From contig NZ_WNZY01000012.1 of the NCBI RefSeq assembly GCF_009725205.1, positions 1 through 64,000 on the forward strand: DNA of 64,000 bases. The letters run 5' to 3'. Made by a program: the position numbers and the translations under genes. The stretch is from Paenibacillus timonensis (lineage in GTDB: Bacteria > Bacillota > Bacilli > Paenibacillales > Paenibacillaceae). Positions 26,343 to 35,076 of the stretch are shown in pieces. How positions within the stretch are numbered: the first letter of the stretch is position 1; each line of letters starts with the position of its first letter. The notes beneath the pieces were generated by a model that worked only from the letters and a program-made list of their open reading frames with translations, was not told the origin of the DNA and made no database searches.

Positions 26343-28657
26343 TGAACGACCGCCTTTCGCAGCGGCACCCGAATGCCTGCTTCACCGACGTTAACCAGAT
26401 TCCCATACACCGAGATTTCCACCATACCGCCGGACATCCCGCGGATGGAGGCTTGGTTCTGATCCACTTCCATCAGCAGCTTCGCACCTTGGTAGGTGAT
26501 CATGAACCGATAGCTCTTCCAACGTTCCGGGATACTCGGATTTAGTGCGAGCCGATCTCCATCCGAACGCATCCCGCCGAATCCGTACACGATGTTCATC
26601 CAGGCCGCAGCGATCGACGTTGTATGCAAGCCTTCCCGCGTATTCCGGTTATAGTTGTCGAGATCCAGACGGGTCGCAAACTCGAAGAACTTATATGCCT
26701 CCTCCGAACGCCCGATTTCCGCCGCCAAAATGGAGTGGATCGACGGCGACAACGAGGATTCGTGAATGCAGCGCGATTCATAGTAATCGTAGTTCGCGCG
26801 TTTCTCCTCCAGCGAATATTCACTGTTGTACAGGAACATGAACATCAACACATCCGGCTGCTTAATCATGTCATACCGGTATAGCCGGTCATACGACCAA
26901 TGCGAATAGAGCGGGAATTCCGTCACGGGAATCGCATGAATGTCCAAATGCGGCAAGTCGAAGAACCCGTCATGCTCTTCGAAAATCCCCGTCCGCTCAT
27001 CCTTAGGGATTTTCATGTGCTGCGCCTTGTTCCGCCAATCCTCCTGCTCTTCCCCCGTCAAGCCGAGTCGCGCTGCCAGCTCGTCATATGCGGCAGACGC
27101 TTCGTCCCGCATCGTTCCCAGCACCTCAAGTGTGTACTCAAACAGCTTTTTGGCCATCAGGTTGAGGTAACAGTTGTTGTTAACCATCAGTTGAAATTCG
27201 TCGGGCCCCATGACACCAAAATAACCGTATTTCCCTGACTGCTGCCCCCATTGCCCCCGAGTTGCGTAGAAACGGCTGATCTGGACTAGCATTTCCGCAC
27301 CTTTTTCAAACAGGAACGCTCTGTCGCCCGTAATGTTCACATAATGACGCAACCCGTAGGCTACTGCCGTACCGACATGCAGCTGGAGATTGGAGTGTTG
27401 CCACAGGTCGCAGCTTTCCGTCCCGTCGATCGTGGCAATGGGATAAAACGCCCCTTCGCAATCCAATTCCTTGGCTCGCTTTAATGCTTCAGGTAGCGAT
27501 TGGTAACGGAACTCGAGCAGACTGCGCGCCGCTTTCGGATTGTTGAAAATATAAAACGGCAAGCAATACGATTCCGTGTCCCAGAAAGCCAGCCCCCGGT
27601 AAGCCTCACCAGTCAACCCCTTCGCCCCGATATTGAAACCGGGATTATCCCCGTGGTAAGTCTGGTACAGCTGAAAAATACAAAAGCGGATTCCCTGCTG
27701 ATTCTCTGGATCGCCTTCGATAGCGATGTCCGATTCGGCCCACACTTGGGACCAGTAAGCACGCTGTTCGGCCGCTACCGCATCGTATCCCGACTGCGCA
27801 TGCCGAGTCGCGAGTTCGATCCCTCTTTGCCAGAGGTCGTCGCTACGGGTCGCAGGGTCTTTCTCCGCCACGTTGATGACCAGTTTGTCCAGCACGCTGC
27901 GCTTTCCCTGTTGCAGGCTCAGGATCAGTTCACGACCGATGTAGTTTTCCTCCTGTACCAGTTGGTTGCTCACGGCGTCCGATGTATCTACGCGAAAACC
28001 GGAAAACAATCGGTTCCCCGTGTTCACCGTCTCCCCCAGGATCCCTGAGATCCCGGCTCCACTGGATACGGATGCTTCTCCCTGCTTCAGCTGTTTCCAA
28101 TAATAGCGTTGCTGATCCTCATGGATCACCGCGAGGTTTAATCCGGTACGCACCTGAACCATACCGGAGAAGTTCAGCGGCGTTAAGGTGATCCGCTGTG
28201 CCCCGAGATGCGACACTTTCATGCTGACTAGGCGTTCGAACGTAAGCAACACGTCCTTCCCGCCGGCCGTATGCCACACCAACTCCCGGGTGTAAATTCC
28301 AGTTCGGAAGTCCAGTTCCCGACGAAATCCGCTGAACTTGCTCTCGGCCAAATCCAGCGTCTCGCCGTCAAGCGTGATCCGCGTATGCAGCCAATCAACC
28401 GCGTTTACCATGAACCGCAGCGATTTAATGATGCCTTTATAATGAGCCGTGACCGGACTCTCTTCGTAGAGCCCATTGAAATAACTACCCAGAAGTGTAT
28501 CCCCGCTATACCCCTCTTCAGCGTAACCCCTGACCCCCATATATTCATTCCCCAGCGAAAAAATCGACTCGCTGACCCGGTTGCGTCCCGGATCAAATCC
28601 TTCCTCCACGACCTTCCAGGGGTCGACCTGCAAATATTTATCCGCGATTTTCGGCAT
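26339..28657 (-). CDS. Second GH65 glycoside phosphorylase
   Basis: A 772-residue GH65 enzyme clearly divergent from its neighbour. It has the same fold order, FWDTESYCLPFYIFNNP near 358-372 and general acid Glu487 in VMGPDEFQLMVNNN. The acceptor-side segment is DGTESCDLWQHSNLQLHVG instead of the partner's WESQETGDD. It should also release beta-glucose-1-phosphate, probably from a different alpha-linked glucoside (alpha-1,3-type or rhamnose-linked specificities are known in the family). I start at the ATG ending at 28657 after AAAGGAGAGGG; ten more residues are possible upstream. It is first in the GH65-GH65-pgmB operon. The exact specificity is unknown. Confidence 0.88.
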   Translation of the reverse strand: MPKIADKYLQVDPWKVVEEGFDPGRNRVSESIFSLGNEYMGVRGYAEEGYSGDTLLGSYFNGLYEESPVTAHYKGIIKSLRFMVNAVDWLHTRITLDGETLDLAESKFSGFRRELDFRTGIYTRELVWHTAGGKDVLLTFERLVSMKVSHLGAQRITLTPLNFSGMVQVRTGLNLAVIHEDQQRYYWKQLKQGEASVSSGAGISGILGETVNTGNRLFSGFRVDTSDAVSNQLVQEENYIGRELILSLQQGKRSVLDKLVINVAEKDPATRSDDLWQRGIELATRHAQSGYDAVAAEQRAYWSQVWAESDIAIEGDPENQQGIRFCIFQLYQTYHGDNPGFNIGAKGLTGEAYRGLAFWDTESYCLPFYIFNNPKAARSLLEFRYQSLPEALKRAKELDCEGAFYPIATIDGTESCDLWQHSNLQLHVGTAVAYGLRHYVNITGDRAFLFEKGAEMLVQISRFYATRGQWGQQSGKYGYFGVMGPDEFQLMVNNNCYLNLMAKKLFEYTLEVLGTMRDEASAAYDELAARLGLTGEEQEDWRNKAQHMKIPKDERTGIFEEHDGFFDLPHLDIHAIPVTEFPLYSHWSYDRLYRYDMIKQPDVLMFMFLYNSEYSLEEKRANYDYYESRCIHESSLSPSIHSILAAEIGRSEEAYKFFEFATRLDLDNYNRNTREGLHTTSIAAAWMNIVYGFGGMRSDGDRLALNPSIPERWKSYRFMITYQGAKLLMEVDQNQASIRGMSGGMVEISVYGNLVNVGEAGIRVPLRKAVVQ

Positions 28658-28879
28658 GCTCCGCCCTCTCCTTTTATATTTACTCACGCGATAAGTCCGC
28701 TCATCATTCAGCTTAGCGAAACGTCCGCCGCCTCCAAATGTCCAGGACTAAGGAGCTTATGTGCGATATTACGGAGTTGGATCAACCATGTTGAAGTCCG
28801 GGATCCCTTTTGGGCCCCTCTTTGCGTGATTATCCCTTTAGTTCAGGAGGCGAATTTAAGGAAGATTGGGATTTTTTTC
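28658..28879. other. Gene-free leader between divergent genes
   Basis: This 222-bp part of the 301-bp divergent gap must hold the promoter of the GH65 operon on the minus strand, but no pair of hexamers is convincing and no clean catabolite-responsive element was seen. Confidence 0.4.
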
Positions 28880-28929
28880 TTGATACAGGATCATATGTTT
28901 GGTATAATAAAAAAAGAGAACATACGTAC
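28880..28929 (+). promoter_or_regulatory. Strong promoter with LexA-like box
   Basis: TTGATA (28880-28885), a 17-bp spacer and TATAAT (28903-28908) are near consensus. GAACATACGTAC at 28918-28929 overlaps the expected transcription start. It differs at one core base from the Gram-positive LexA site GAACN4GTTC. The promoter call is secure; the LexA call is tentative. Confidence 0.6.
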
Positions 28930-28958
28930 GCATTTTGATGACTTGGAGGTGGGCGGAC

Positions 28959-29873
28959 ATGGGGATACATACGGGAATTGATTCTCAAGACTTTAGCATC
29001 CTTTACAAGAATGAGGAAGAGTGTGCGGCGGCGATTATTGCGATGAAATGGCCGGGCGGCTTTATCTGCCCGCGTTGTGCTCATACCCACTGCAGCCGTC
29101 TCACCACCCGACGCATCCCTTTGTTCGAGTGCGGGAATTGCAGGCATCAAACGTCACCTTTAGTCGGTACGATTTTTGAGGGAACCCATTTGCCATTGTT
29201 GAAGTGGTTTCAAGCCTTGGAGTTGTTCCTGCTCCCCGACGGCATTTCGGCGATGCGTCTGAGCCAGGTGATCCGGGTTACCTACAAGACCGCTTGGTTA
29301 ATGTTGCACAAAATACGTCATGCCATGGGGGAATTCGATGCCCGGGAATTGCTAAGCGGAGTAGTGAAGGTCAACAACGATCTGTACGGATATGATCCGT
29401 CGCGTTGTCAGCTTTCGCACCCTCATGCCTCGGTGGTCGTGGCAGGATGCGCAGTAACGGAGTCTGGCGAACCCGAACGAGTCAAAATTCATCTAGTCCC
29501 CCCACAGAACAGAACATACGGAGAAAGGGCGAGTCGTCACGATCTCGCCAAGTTCATCACCGGAAATGTAGATATTCATGCATCTGAAGTGCAATTGTTT
29601 CCTTTGGCCTTTCGACTATACGCACCCTTGCGGAAAGTGGTCCGCGAGGCTTGGCAATCGCTGAAGTGTACGTATGTAGCTTTGGGTCGCAAGCATCTCC
29701 AAGCATACCTGAACGAGTACACGGGACGACGCCGATTGCGGCAGTCCGGGGAAGAAAGAACGATGCGCCAAGGGTTGCTGCATATGTGTGCAGCCATTCC
29801 AACGATTTCTTATCGGCAGCTAACTATGCGCCATCGCCATCAGATCTCCCCCTTGCTTGCGGCAACTGCCTGA
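28959..29873 (+). CDS. IS1595-like transposase, probably domesticated
   Basis: A 304-residue protein. An N-terminal zinc ribbon (Cys37, Cys40, Cys58, Cys61) of the IS1595 type is followed by an ISXO2-like DDE domain. Where active relatives have a VDE catalytic aspartate, this protein reads KVNND (residues 137-141). The expected second aspartate region reads VDIHASEVQLF. The distal glutamate (Glu230 before AWQSLK) and the KHLQAYLNEYTGRRR tail are kept. I start at ATG 28959 after TTGGAGGT. Inverted ends or target duplications were not found. Its own strong promoter and LexA-like box suggest a retained cellular gene. The residue comparison is by eye. Confidence 0.7.
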   Translation: MGIHTGIDSQDFSILYKNEEECAAAIIAMKWPGGFICPRCAHTHCSRLTTRRIPLFECGNCRHQTSPLVGTIFEGTHLPLLKWFQALELFLLPDGISAMRLSQVIRVTYKTAWLMLHKIRHAMGEFDARELLSGVVKVNNDLYGYDPSRCQLSHPHASVVVAGCAVTESGEPERVKIHLVPPQNRTYGERASRHDLAKFITGNVDIHASEVQLFPLAFRLYAPLRKVVREAWQSLKCTYVALGRKHLQAYLNEYTGRRRLRQSGEERTMRQGLLHMCAAIPTISYRQLTMRHRHQISPLLAATA

Positions 29874-30101
29874 TCGGGACACTCCTACTTTCTTGGTCTG
29901 CTTCCTTGATCCCTTTATGCTGCTCTTTGGGCTGATTTCCTATCTACTTCACTAATGCCTCAGCCCAACCTAGCGCTACTACTTCTATCCGCTTATCTTA
30001 TCTTTCCTAAGTTTGCCTGCCTTCATCTCTTTGAGCATTTCATTCCCTGTGCTTCTGTACATCTCGATTATCTATAACCTGATCAAACGGGATAATCATG
30101 C
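29874..30101. other. Gene-free stretch
   Basis: A pyrimidine-rich 228 bp between convergent genes. I see no ORF, no clear terminator for the transposase-like gene and no repeat. Confidence 0.4.
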
Positions 30102-30136
30102 AAAAGAGCGGTAAAGCATATGCTGCTCTACCGCCC
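30102..30136 (-). terminator. Terminator of the GDSL hydrolase gene
   Basis: GCGGTA (30109-30114) and TACCGC (30130-30135) enclose an AGCATATGCT palindrome. On the minus strand TCTTTTGC follows, so the T-run is short. Confidence 0.6.
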
Positions 30137-30151
30137 ACCCTAACGACAATA

Positions 30152-31420
30152 TTAGATTTCGTTGATAAATACCGTCTTCATTTTTCCGCTATATTGTACA
30201 TCGAGACCTAGTCCCTGCACGAGCAAGGCCAGTGGTACATAGGTTTTGTTCTCCTTACCAACCTTTTGAAGGAAGGCCGGAGTCGCTGTGGCGGCTGGCG
30301 TGCCGTCCACCTGGATTTGCTTGGAGCCCACCGGAATGATAACCGTCCGGCTGCCGTAAGTGATCGTGGCAGTGGAACTACGGGTATCCCATTTGCTTAA
30401 CGCTCCAACCGCGTCGGTGATGTCCTTGATCGCCACAAACGTTTGACCGTTTTTCAGGATCGGCGGATATGGCGTGTTTAGTTCATTTCCTTTGACCACA
30501 ACGGATATCGGCGCACCGCCTGACTTCGCCGTTGTTGTACGGAAGCTGCCCCAAACCGTCTCGGCGAAAGTCTTGGCGATCACTTCATATCCAGCTTGAT
30601 TCGGATGGATATCCGTATCGGAAAAAATATGCGTCAGCGATATTTCGCGTCCCGTAAAAGCTGCTGCCACATGAGCAGCCTTCACCGGCTTTGCTTCGTT
30701 CGCATGATCGGCAACAATGCCATCCACGATCGCAGTAAACTTGCCAGCCAACTGCTGCAGCTCCTCGTAAATGGAGGCGTCGGCAAGCTTTGGCACCGGC
30801 TGATATTGATCGGCAACCACGACTTGCGCCGACGGATTGAGTTCCGTCAGGACGCGGATAACCTCGCGGAGGTTGTCGCCATAAGCCTTCAACACCACTT
30901 CACTTTGGGCACGGAGCTGCTCGAGCGAGATGTTTTTCACATCCGGGAGCAGCTTAAGCAAGTCGTTCCCACCGATCGTGATCGTGATCAAATCGGCCTT
31001 CTGCAGCTCGGCCTTCGCTTGCGCGATACCGGAAGCAAATGAAGCAATCCGTGGATCCGGCACATTCGCCTGAATGTCGGCAGCGGTAACCGGTGAGCCT
31101 GCCTGAATCGCCGTTATGTAGTTCTTCAAGCCTTCGCTGGTCAAACCGAGGATGCCGTAATTAACCGCCGAAGTTCTGCCATGGAACATTCCTTGTTCTT
31201 TCAAACGATCGACGAAGCCGTACGGAACGCTCGTTTCAGTCATCCCCGGCTCGTACCCGACGGTAATGGAATCGCCAAGCGCTACGATAAGGTAGTCGTC
31301 GGTTTGGACCGCCTCAGCGGCTTTAACCGGCGCGGCGGCGGTGACGTTGAATAGGAAAAGAATCAGAGCAAGCGCTCCCGCCAGGACGGAAGCCAAGTTT
31401 AAGCGAATGTTCTTCAACAA
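30152..31420 (-). CDS. Secreted SGNH/GDSL hydrolase with stalk domain
   Basis: A 422-residue exported esterase/lipase-like protein. The signal peptide spans residues about 1-35. The SGNH domain has block I ALGDSIT (Ser51 nucleophile), block III IGGNDLL and block V SDTDIHPNQAGY with the catalytic Asp/His. The last 110 residues form a stalk domain (YPPILKNGQTFVAIKDI...YVPLALLVQGLGLDVQY). The start is probably TTG ending at 31420, placed 9 nt after AAAGGAG; another TTG three codons upstream abuts that site. The substrate is unknown; acyl or acetyl groups on surface glycans are plausible. Confidence 0.87.
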   Translation of the reverse strand: MLKNIRLNLASVLAGALALILFLFNVTAAAPVKAAEAVQTDDYLIVALGDSITVGYEPGMTETSVPYGFVDRLKEQGMFHGRTSAVNYGILGLTSEGLKNYITAIQAGSPVTAADIQANVPDPRIASFASGIAQAKAELQKADLITITIGGNDLLKLLPDVKNISLEQLRAQSEVVLKAYGDNLREVIRVLTELNPSAQVVVADQYQPVPKLADASIYEELQQLAGKFTAIVDGIVADHANEAKPVKAAHVAAAFTGREISLTHIFSDTDIHPNQAGYEVIAKTFAETVWGSFRTTTAKSGGAPISVVVKGNELNTPYPPILKNGQTFVAIKDITDAVGALSKWDTRSSTATITYGSRTVIIPVGSKQIQVDGTPAATATPAFLQKVGKENKTYVPLALLVQGLGLDVQYSGKMKTVFINEI

Positions 31421-31455
31421 GCTTTTCAACTCCTTTAAATAGTAGATAGAAGCCG

Positions 31456-31704
31456 TTAATCCGGCTTCTTCTCTACGCGTTCGGTTCTTTTCAAATAATC
31501 ATCATAACGGCCATCGATTTCCTTGGCCATTTTTCGGTAATTCAACGTCTCTTCCACGATCGGATCCAACGTCGTCTGAATGCGGATCTCGTACTTCGGT
31601 GACAATTTTCTGCGCTCTTCCTCGCGGCGTTCTTCCTCGCTGCCGTATTCCCCTTCGGTCAGCATCTCGCTGAGCTCGCGTTCCAAATCCTTGCTATCGC
31701 TCAT
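31456..31704 (-). CDS. Small charged protein of unknown function
   Basis: An 82-residue cytosolic protein, very rich in Glu, Lys and Arg, predicted helical (LERELSEMLTEGEYGSEEER, YDDYLKRTERVEKKP). No family is recognised. The ATG ending at 31704 follows AAGGAG by 8 nt. A GTG three codons upstream would leave no spacing. It lies between suhB and the GDSL gene on the same strand, 57 bp from suhB, so it may share that transcript. Confidence 0.6.
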   Translation of the reverse strand: MSDSKDLERELSEMLTEGEYGSEEERREEERRKLSPKYEIRIQTTLDPIVEETLNYRKMAKEIDGRYDDYLKRTERVEKKPD

Positions 31705-31761
31705 CCTGGACACTCCTTCCGGTATTCTGAGATCAAGCGTACCTGCTGTGAAAGCTGGCTT

Positions 31762-32574
31762 TTACAGCCCTGTCGCATCCGCGGCCCGGACCACACCAAG
31801 CAGTTCTTCATGGATTTTGCCATTGCTGGCAATCAAATGACGTACGCCGATGTGATAAGGGTTGCCTGTGGTATCGGTCACTATTCCTCCCGATTCCTTC
31901 ACGATCAGCGCACCCGCGGCAACGTCCCAGGCGTTTAGCCCCACCTCGTAATAACCGCTCAGCCGACCGGCGGCCACATAAGCCAGATGCAGGGCTGCCG
32001 ATCCAGCGGCGCGCAGACTGCGCACTTCACCGGACAACGCATTCAGGCCACGCATGTTCACCGGCAGCGCAAACTCCCGGTCCGGGTTAAAGCCAACGGC
32101 AACGATACTGCCGGACAAAGACGCATCGGTGGACACTTTTGACGGTTGCCCATGGATATACGCGCCTTTGCCTTTCTCCGCCACAAACATCTCGTCGCGC
32201 ATCGGGTCATAAATGACGCCGATAATGATTTCACCTTTATATGCCAGCGCAATCGATACGCAAAAGAACGGAAATCCGTGCACAAAATTGGTCGTTCCGT
32301 CCACCGGATCAACGATCCATAAATACTCCGATTTGCTAGCCTGCTTCAGTGCCGCAGCAGATGCCGCCGCTCCCGGCGCCACCCCTTCTTCGCCGAGGAT
32401 CGCATGATCGGGAAAATGCGTCAGAATCAGCTTGCGGATCATCGCCTCCGCGCCTTTATCCACGTCCGTCACCAAGTCTTGGGGCGACTGTTTCGTATTC
32501 AAATCTTGGTAGCCCCCAAGCCGGCTCTTGATCCATTCTCCCGCTTTTGCGGCGCAATTGATCGCTACGGCCAT
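31762..32574 (-). CDS. suhB: Inositol monophosphatase family protein
   Basis: A 270-residue cytosolic Mg2+-dependent phosphatase. Metal-binding motifs are GEEG near residue 70, DPVDGTTNFVHG near 95-106 and AWDVAAGALIVKESGG near 220. The family hydrolyses inositol phosphates and related sugar phosphates or NADP-like substrates. The start is uncertain: I use the ATG ending at 32574, which matches the usual N-terminus, although its ribosome-binding site is weak. A GTG at 32631 would add 19 residues. The naming follows the family and does not claim the substrate. Confidence 0.85.
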   Translation of the reverse strand: MAVAINCAAKAGEWIKSRLGGYQDLNTKQSPQDLVTDVDKGAEAMIRKLILTHFPDHAILGEEGVAPGAAASAAALKQASKSEYLWIVDPVDGTTNFVHGFPFFCVSIALAYKGEIIIGVIYDPMRDEMFVAEKGKGAYIHGQPSKVSTDASLSGSIVAVGFNPDREFALPVNMRGLNALSGEVRSLRAAGSAALHLAYVAAGRLSGYYEVGLNAWDVAAGALIVKESGGIVTDTTGNPYHIGVRHLIASNGKIHEELLGVVRAADATGL

Positions 32575-32764
32575 CGGACTTTTACTACCTACCACATATG
32601 GAACTTTCGGATTCGATTCCAATCGATTCACTCTACTTTCATCGTAAACTGATAATCTACTCCTTAAAAACTATACGTCTTTGAAATTGCAAAGTTGCGT
32701 CCTTTCGCCTGTCCTGGCGCAGAATAAAGCGAACGCCTTGCACTATATGCAAAAAGTCCGTGTC

Positions 32765-32788
32765 CAAAAGCGGGGGTTTCGCCCCGCT
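32765..32788 (-). terminator. Terminator of fabI
   Basis: AGCGGGG and CCCCGCT pair over 7 bp on the minus strand, followed by TTTT. A 14-bp palindrome GACCGCATGCGGTC (32811-32824) lies between it and the fabI stop. Confidence 0.6.
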
Positions 32789-32830
32789 GGAAACGAACTT
32801 TCAGCTGACTGACCGCATGCGGTCTTTACA

Positions 32831-33601
32831 TTATGCGCCTACGATATTGTACCCGCCGTCCACGAAAATAACCTCGCCGGTAATGCCGCGGGACAGATGA
32901 CTGATCAGGAACATCGCCGTGTCGCCGACTTCTGCCGTTTCGGTCGTTCTGCGAAGCGGTGCTTTCTCCTCGACCTGCTTGAGGATCGAGTTGAAATCGC
33001 TGATGCCCTTGGCTGCCAATGTACGGATCGGCCCGGCAGATACCGCGTTGACGCGGATATTCTTCGGTCCCAGATCGTTCGCCAAATAACGAACCGAAGC
33101 TTCCAGCCCGGCTTTGGCTACGCCCATCACGTTGTAGTTGCGCATTACGCGCTCCGATCCCATGTACGTCATCGTCATAATGCTGCCGCCTTCCGTCATA
33201 AGCGGAGCCAGGCGCTTCGACACAGCCACCAACGAATAAACGCTAATGTCGTTGGCCAATGCAAAACCCTCGCGAGACGTATCGGCAAATTCACCCGCCA
33301 AGTCTTCGCCTTTAGCGAACGCGATGCTGTGCACGAGACCATGCAGCACGCCAAATTCGCCGCGCAGCGTGTCGGCCAGCTTGTCGATCTCCTCATCCAC
33401 CGTCACGTTGCACGGCAAGATCAGCGAACCCGGAATCGTTTCGGCCAGCTTACGTACCCGGCCTTCCACACGTTCGCTCTCATATGTAAAAGCCAAACGG
33501 GCGCCTTGCTCTGCCAAACTTTGCGCGATCGCCCAAGCGATACTGCGTTCATTGGCAACACCCATCACGATCACATTTTTCCCCGCTAATAAATCACCCA
33601 T
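32831..33601 (-). CDS. fabI: Enoyl-[acyl-carrier-protein] reductase (NADH)
   Basis: A 256-residue SDR-type enzyme of type II fatty acid synthesis. It reduces enoyl-ACP in the last elongation step in the cytosol. The nucleotide-binding region has GVANERSIAWAIA. Tyr146, Tyr156 and Lys163 (YNVMGVAK, the Y-X6-K signature) form the active site. Length is standard. The start follows GAGGAGG. It is transcribed alone. I looked for a FapR palindrome upstream and did not find a clear one. Confidence 0.95.
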   Translation of the reverse strand: MGDLLAGKNVIVMGVANERSIAWAIAQSLAEQGARLAFTYESERVEGRVRKLAETIPGSLILPCNVTVDEEIDKLADTLRGEFGVLHGLVHSIAFAKGEDLAGEFADTSREGFALANDISVYSLVAVSKRLAPLMTEGGSIMTMTYMGSERVMRNYNVMGVAKAGLEASVRYLANDLGPKNIRVNAVSAGPIRTLAAKGISDFNSILKQVEEKAPLRRTTETAEVGDTAMFLISHLSRGITGEVIFVDGGYNIVGA

Positions 33602-33700
33602 GAATATCCTCCTCTAAATTGCGCTTTCATTTTGTACAACTTACCTTATTTCCCTGCATTTTTCAAGAGAGACGGGAGACAAGCGCAGCTTGTCCAACAA

Positions 33701-34702
33701 TTACGGATTGATGCGCACGCTGGCTCCGTCTAAAATCTCAACGCCATCCCCCTGGTAGCGTGCCAAGTCCTCCATCAACGCAAATAATGCCCCGTCTTTC
33801 AGCTTCGCCTCCAGCATGACGTCGACCCGATCAGTGATCGGAGCGATGCTGCGCAGAAATTCCAGCAGCGGAAGGACAATGACATGATCGGCATGTCCAC
33901 GCGGATCGCTGGCGCTTTTGGGGCTGGACGCGTGGATTTTCGGCGGAAGCGGATCGTCTACCGGCGAATCGGCTTGTGCGTACGGCGTTTGCCATGTCGC
34001 CAGGATCCGCGGCCACAGCTCGGCCGGACTCTCGCCTTCATTGTTCACCCACTGATGATGAATGTCGAGCACCATCGGAATGCCCAGCGCTTCACATAGC
34101 TCCAAGGTCTCGGTCGCGTTGAATGTCTTGTCGTCATTCTCAAACGTAAGTCGCTGCTTGATGCGCTCCGGAAGAGCCGCCACATTCTCTCGGAAACGGG
34201 CTCCTGCAGAAGGCTTGTCCCCGTAAGCGCCGCCGACATGAATATTGTTCTTCGCCCGGGCGTTCAGGCCCATGGCGTCAAACATAGCGACATGATGATT
34301 CAGGTCGCGGATTGAAGACTTCAGTACCTCAGGCCGCGGCGTGCTTAGTACCGTAAAATGGTCCGGGTGAAACGACACCCGAAGGCCGTGCTCCTTGACA
34401 TATTCCCCCACGGCAGCAAAAGGCTCCCGCAACGCGTCGAAGGGATTCCAGTCTGAAAGCGACTCGTGGGTCGCAAGCGGAATCAGCTTCGAGGAGAAGC
34501 GATAGACCTGAATATCATTGCCGACGTTATGTCGAAGCAGGCGAAGTGTGTTATGTAGATTATCCCCGGCAATCGTCTCTAGTTTCCGGATCGCCGCCTC
34601 ACGGTCGGCAATTCCGTTAAACGTCTTCAGCGTCATCGTCTTAGACGGCGAAGCGTTATCGATCACAGTGGACATCGCTACATAACCAAAGCGCACGATC
34701 AT
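33701..34702 (-). CDS. uvsE: UV damage endonuclease
   Basis: A 333-residue TIM-barrel endonuclease that nicks 5' of UV photoproducts and abasic sites. Family landmarks are IVRFGYVAMS at the start, NDIQVYRFSSKLIPLATHE, VSFHPDHFTVLSTP, NIHVGGAYGDK, LTFENDDKTF and MVLDIHHQWVN, which supply the metal-binding His, Glu and Asp residues. The ATG overlaps the stop of the upstream small gene by 4 bp, indicating translational coupling. It is an excision-repair route independent of UvrABC. No clear LexA box was seen in the short region upstream of the pair. Confidence 0.94.
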   Translation of the reverse strand: MIVRFGYVAMSTVIDNASPSKTMTLKTFNGIADREAAIRKLETIAGDNLHNTLRLLRHNVGNDIQVYRFSSKLIPLATHESLSDWNPFDALREPFAAVGEYVKEHGLRVSFHPDHFTVLSTPRPEVLKSSIRDLNHHVAMFDAMGLNARAKNNIHVGGAYGDKPSAGARFRENVAALPERIKQRLTFENDDKTFNATETLELCEALGIPMVLDIHHQWVNNEGESPAELWPRILATWQTPYAQADSPVDDPLPPKIHASSPKSASDPRGHADHVIVLPLLEFLRSIAPITDRVDVMLEAKLKDGALFALMEDLARYQGDGVEILDGASVRINP

Positions 34703-35028
34703 TTTCGGTCCGGATCTCCGAAGAACATTTCATACGCCAGAGCGGTCTGCACTGCGGTCTCCTCTTCCGTCAGCGGACGGACCAACTCCAGCTCAACCGA
34801 GGTAACTTCCTCTCCATTGAAGTTAATTTCGGCAACACAGGCGGTGATTTTCACAATGGCTACCGCCTTATTTTCGGGCGAATAAGCAATCACCTTTTGA
34901 CCTGTCGGAAAGACGCGCAGCCCTTCTTTGAGCATTTTGCCGCGGCCATATTCCAGCAGTTCGTAAAGCTCCTGCTCTTTCTTGAATTTACAGACCGAAT
35001 TGAATTCGGTTTGAAACCCCATCGTCAT
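34699..35028 (-). CDS. Small protein resembling DUF2584
   Basis: A 109-residue cytosolic protein. Its start (MGFQTEFNSVCKFK) and beta-rich middle (VFPTGQKVIAYSPENKAVAIVKIT) resemble the DUF2584 family, but it is longer and I am not certain. Two in-frame ATGs (ends 35028 and 35022) both lie near a GGAAAGGAAGGG site. It overlaps uvsE by 4 bp, which suggests co-expression with this repair enzyme. No catalytic motif is visible. Confidence 0.6.
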   Translation of the reverse strand: MTMGFQTEFNSVCKFKKEQELYELLEYGRGKMLKEGLRVFPTGQKVIAYSPENKAVAIVKITACVAEINFNGEEVTSVELELVRPLTEEETAVQTALAYEMFFGDPDRK

Positions 35029-35076
35029 CCCTTCCTTTCCTTAGCCGTTCGTACGGGCAGCGATGACCGCCGCCGT

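Noticed and set aside
28658..30101. Intact insertion sequence around the transposase-like gene
   Set aside because: No matching terminal inverted repeats or target duplications could be seen on either side.
33602..33670. FapR operator upstream of fabI
   Set aside because: No palindrome close to TTAGTACCTGGTACTAA was found between fabI and uvsE.
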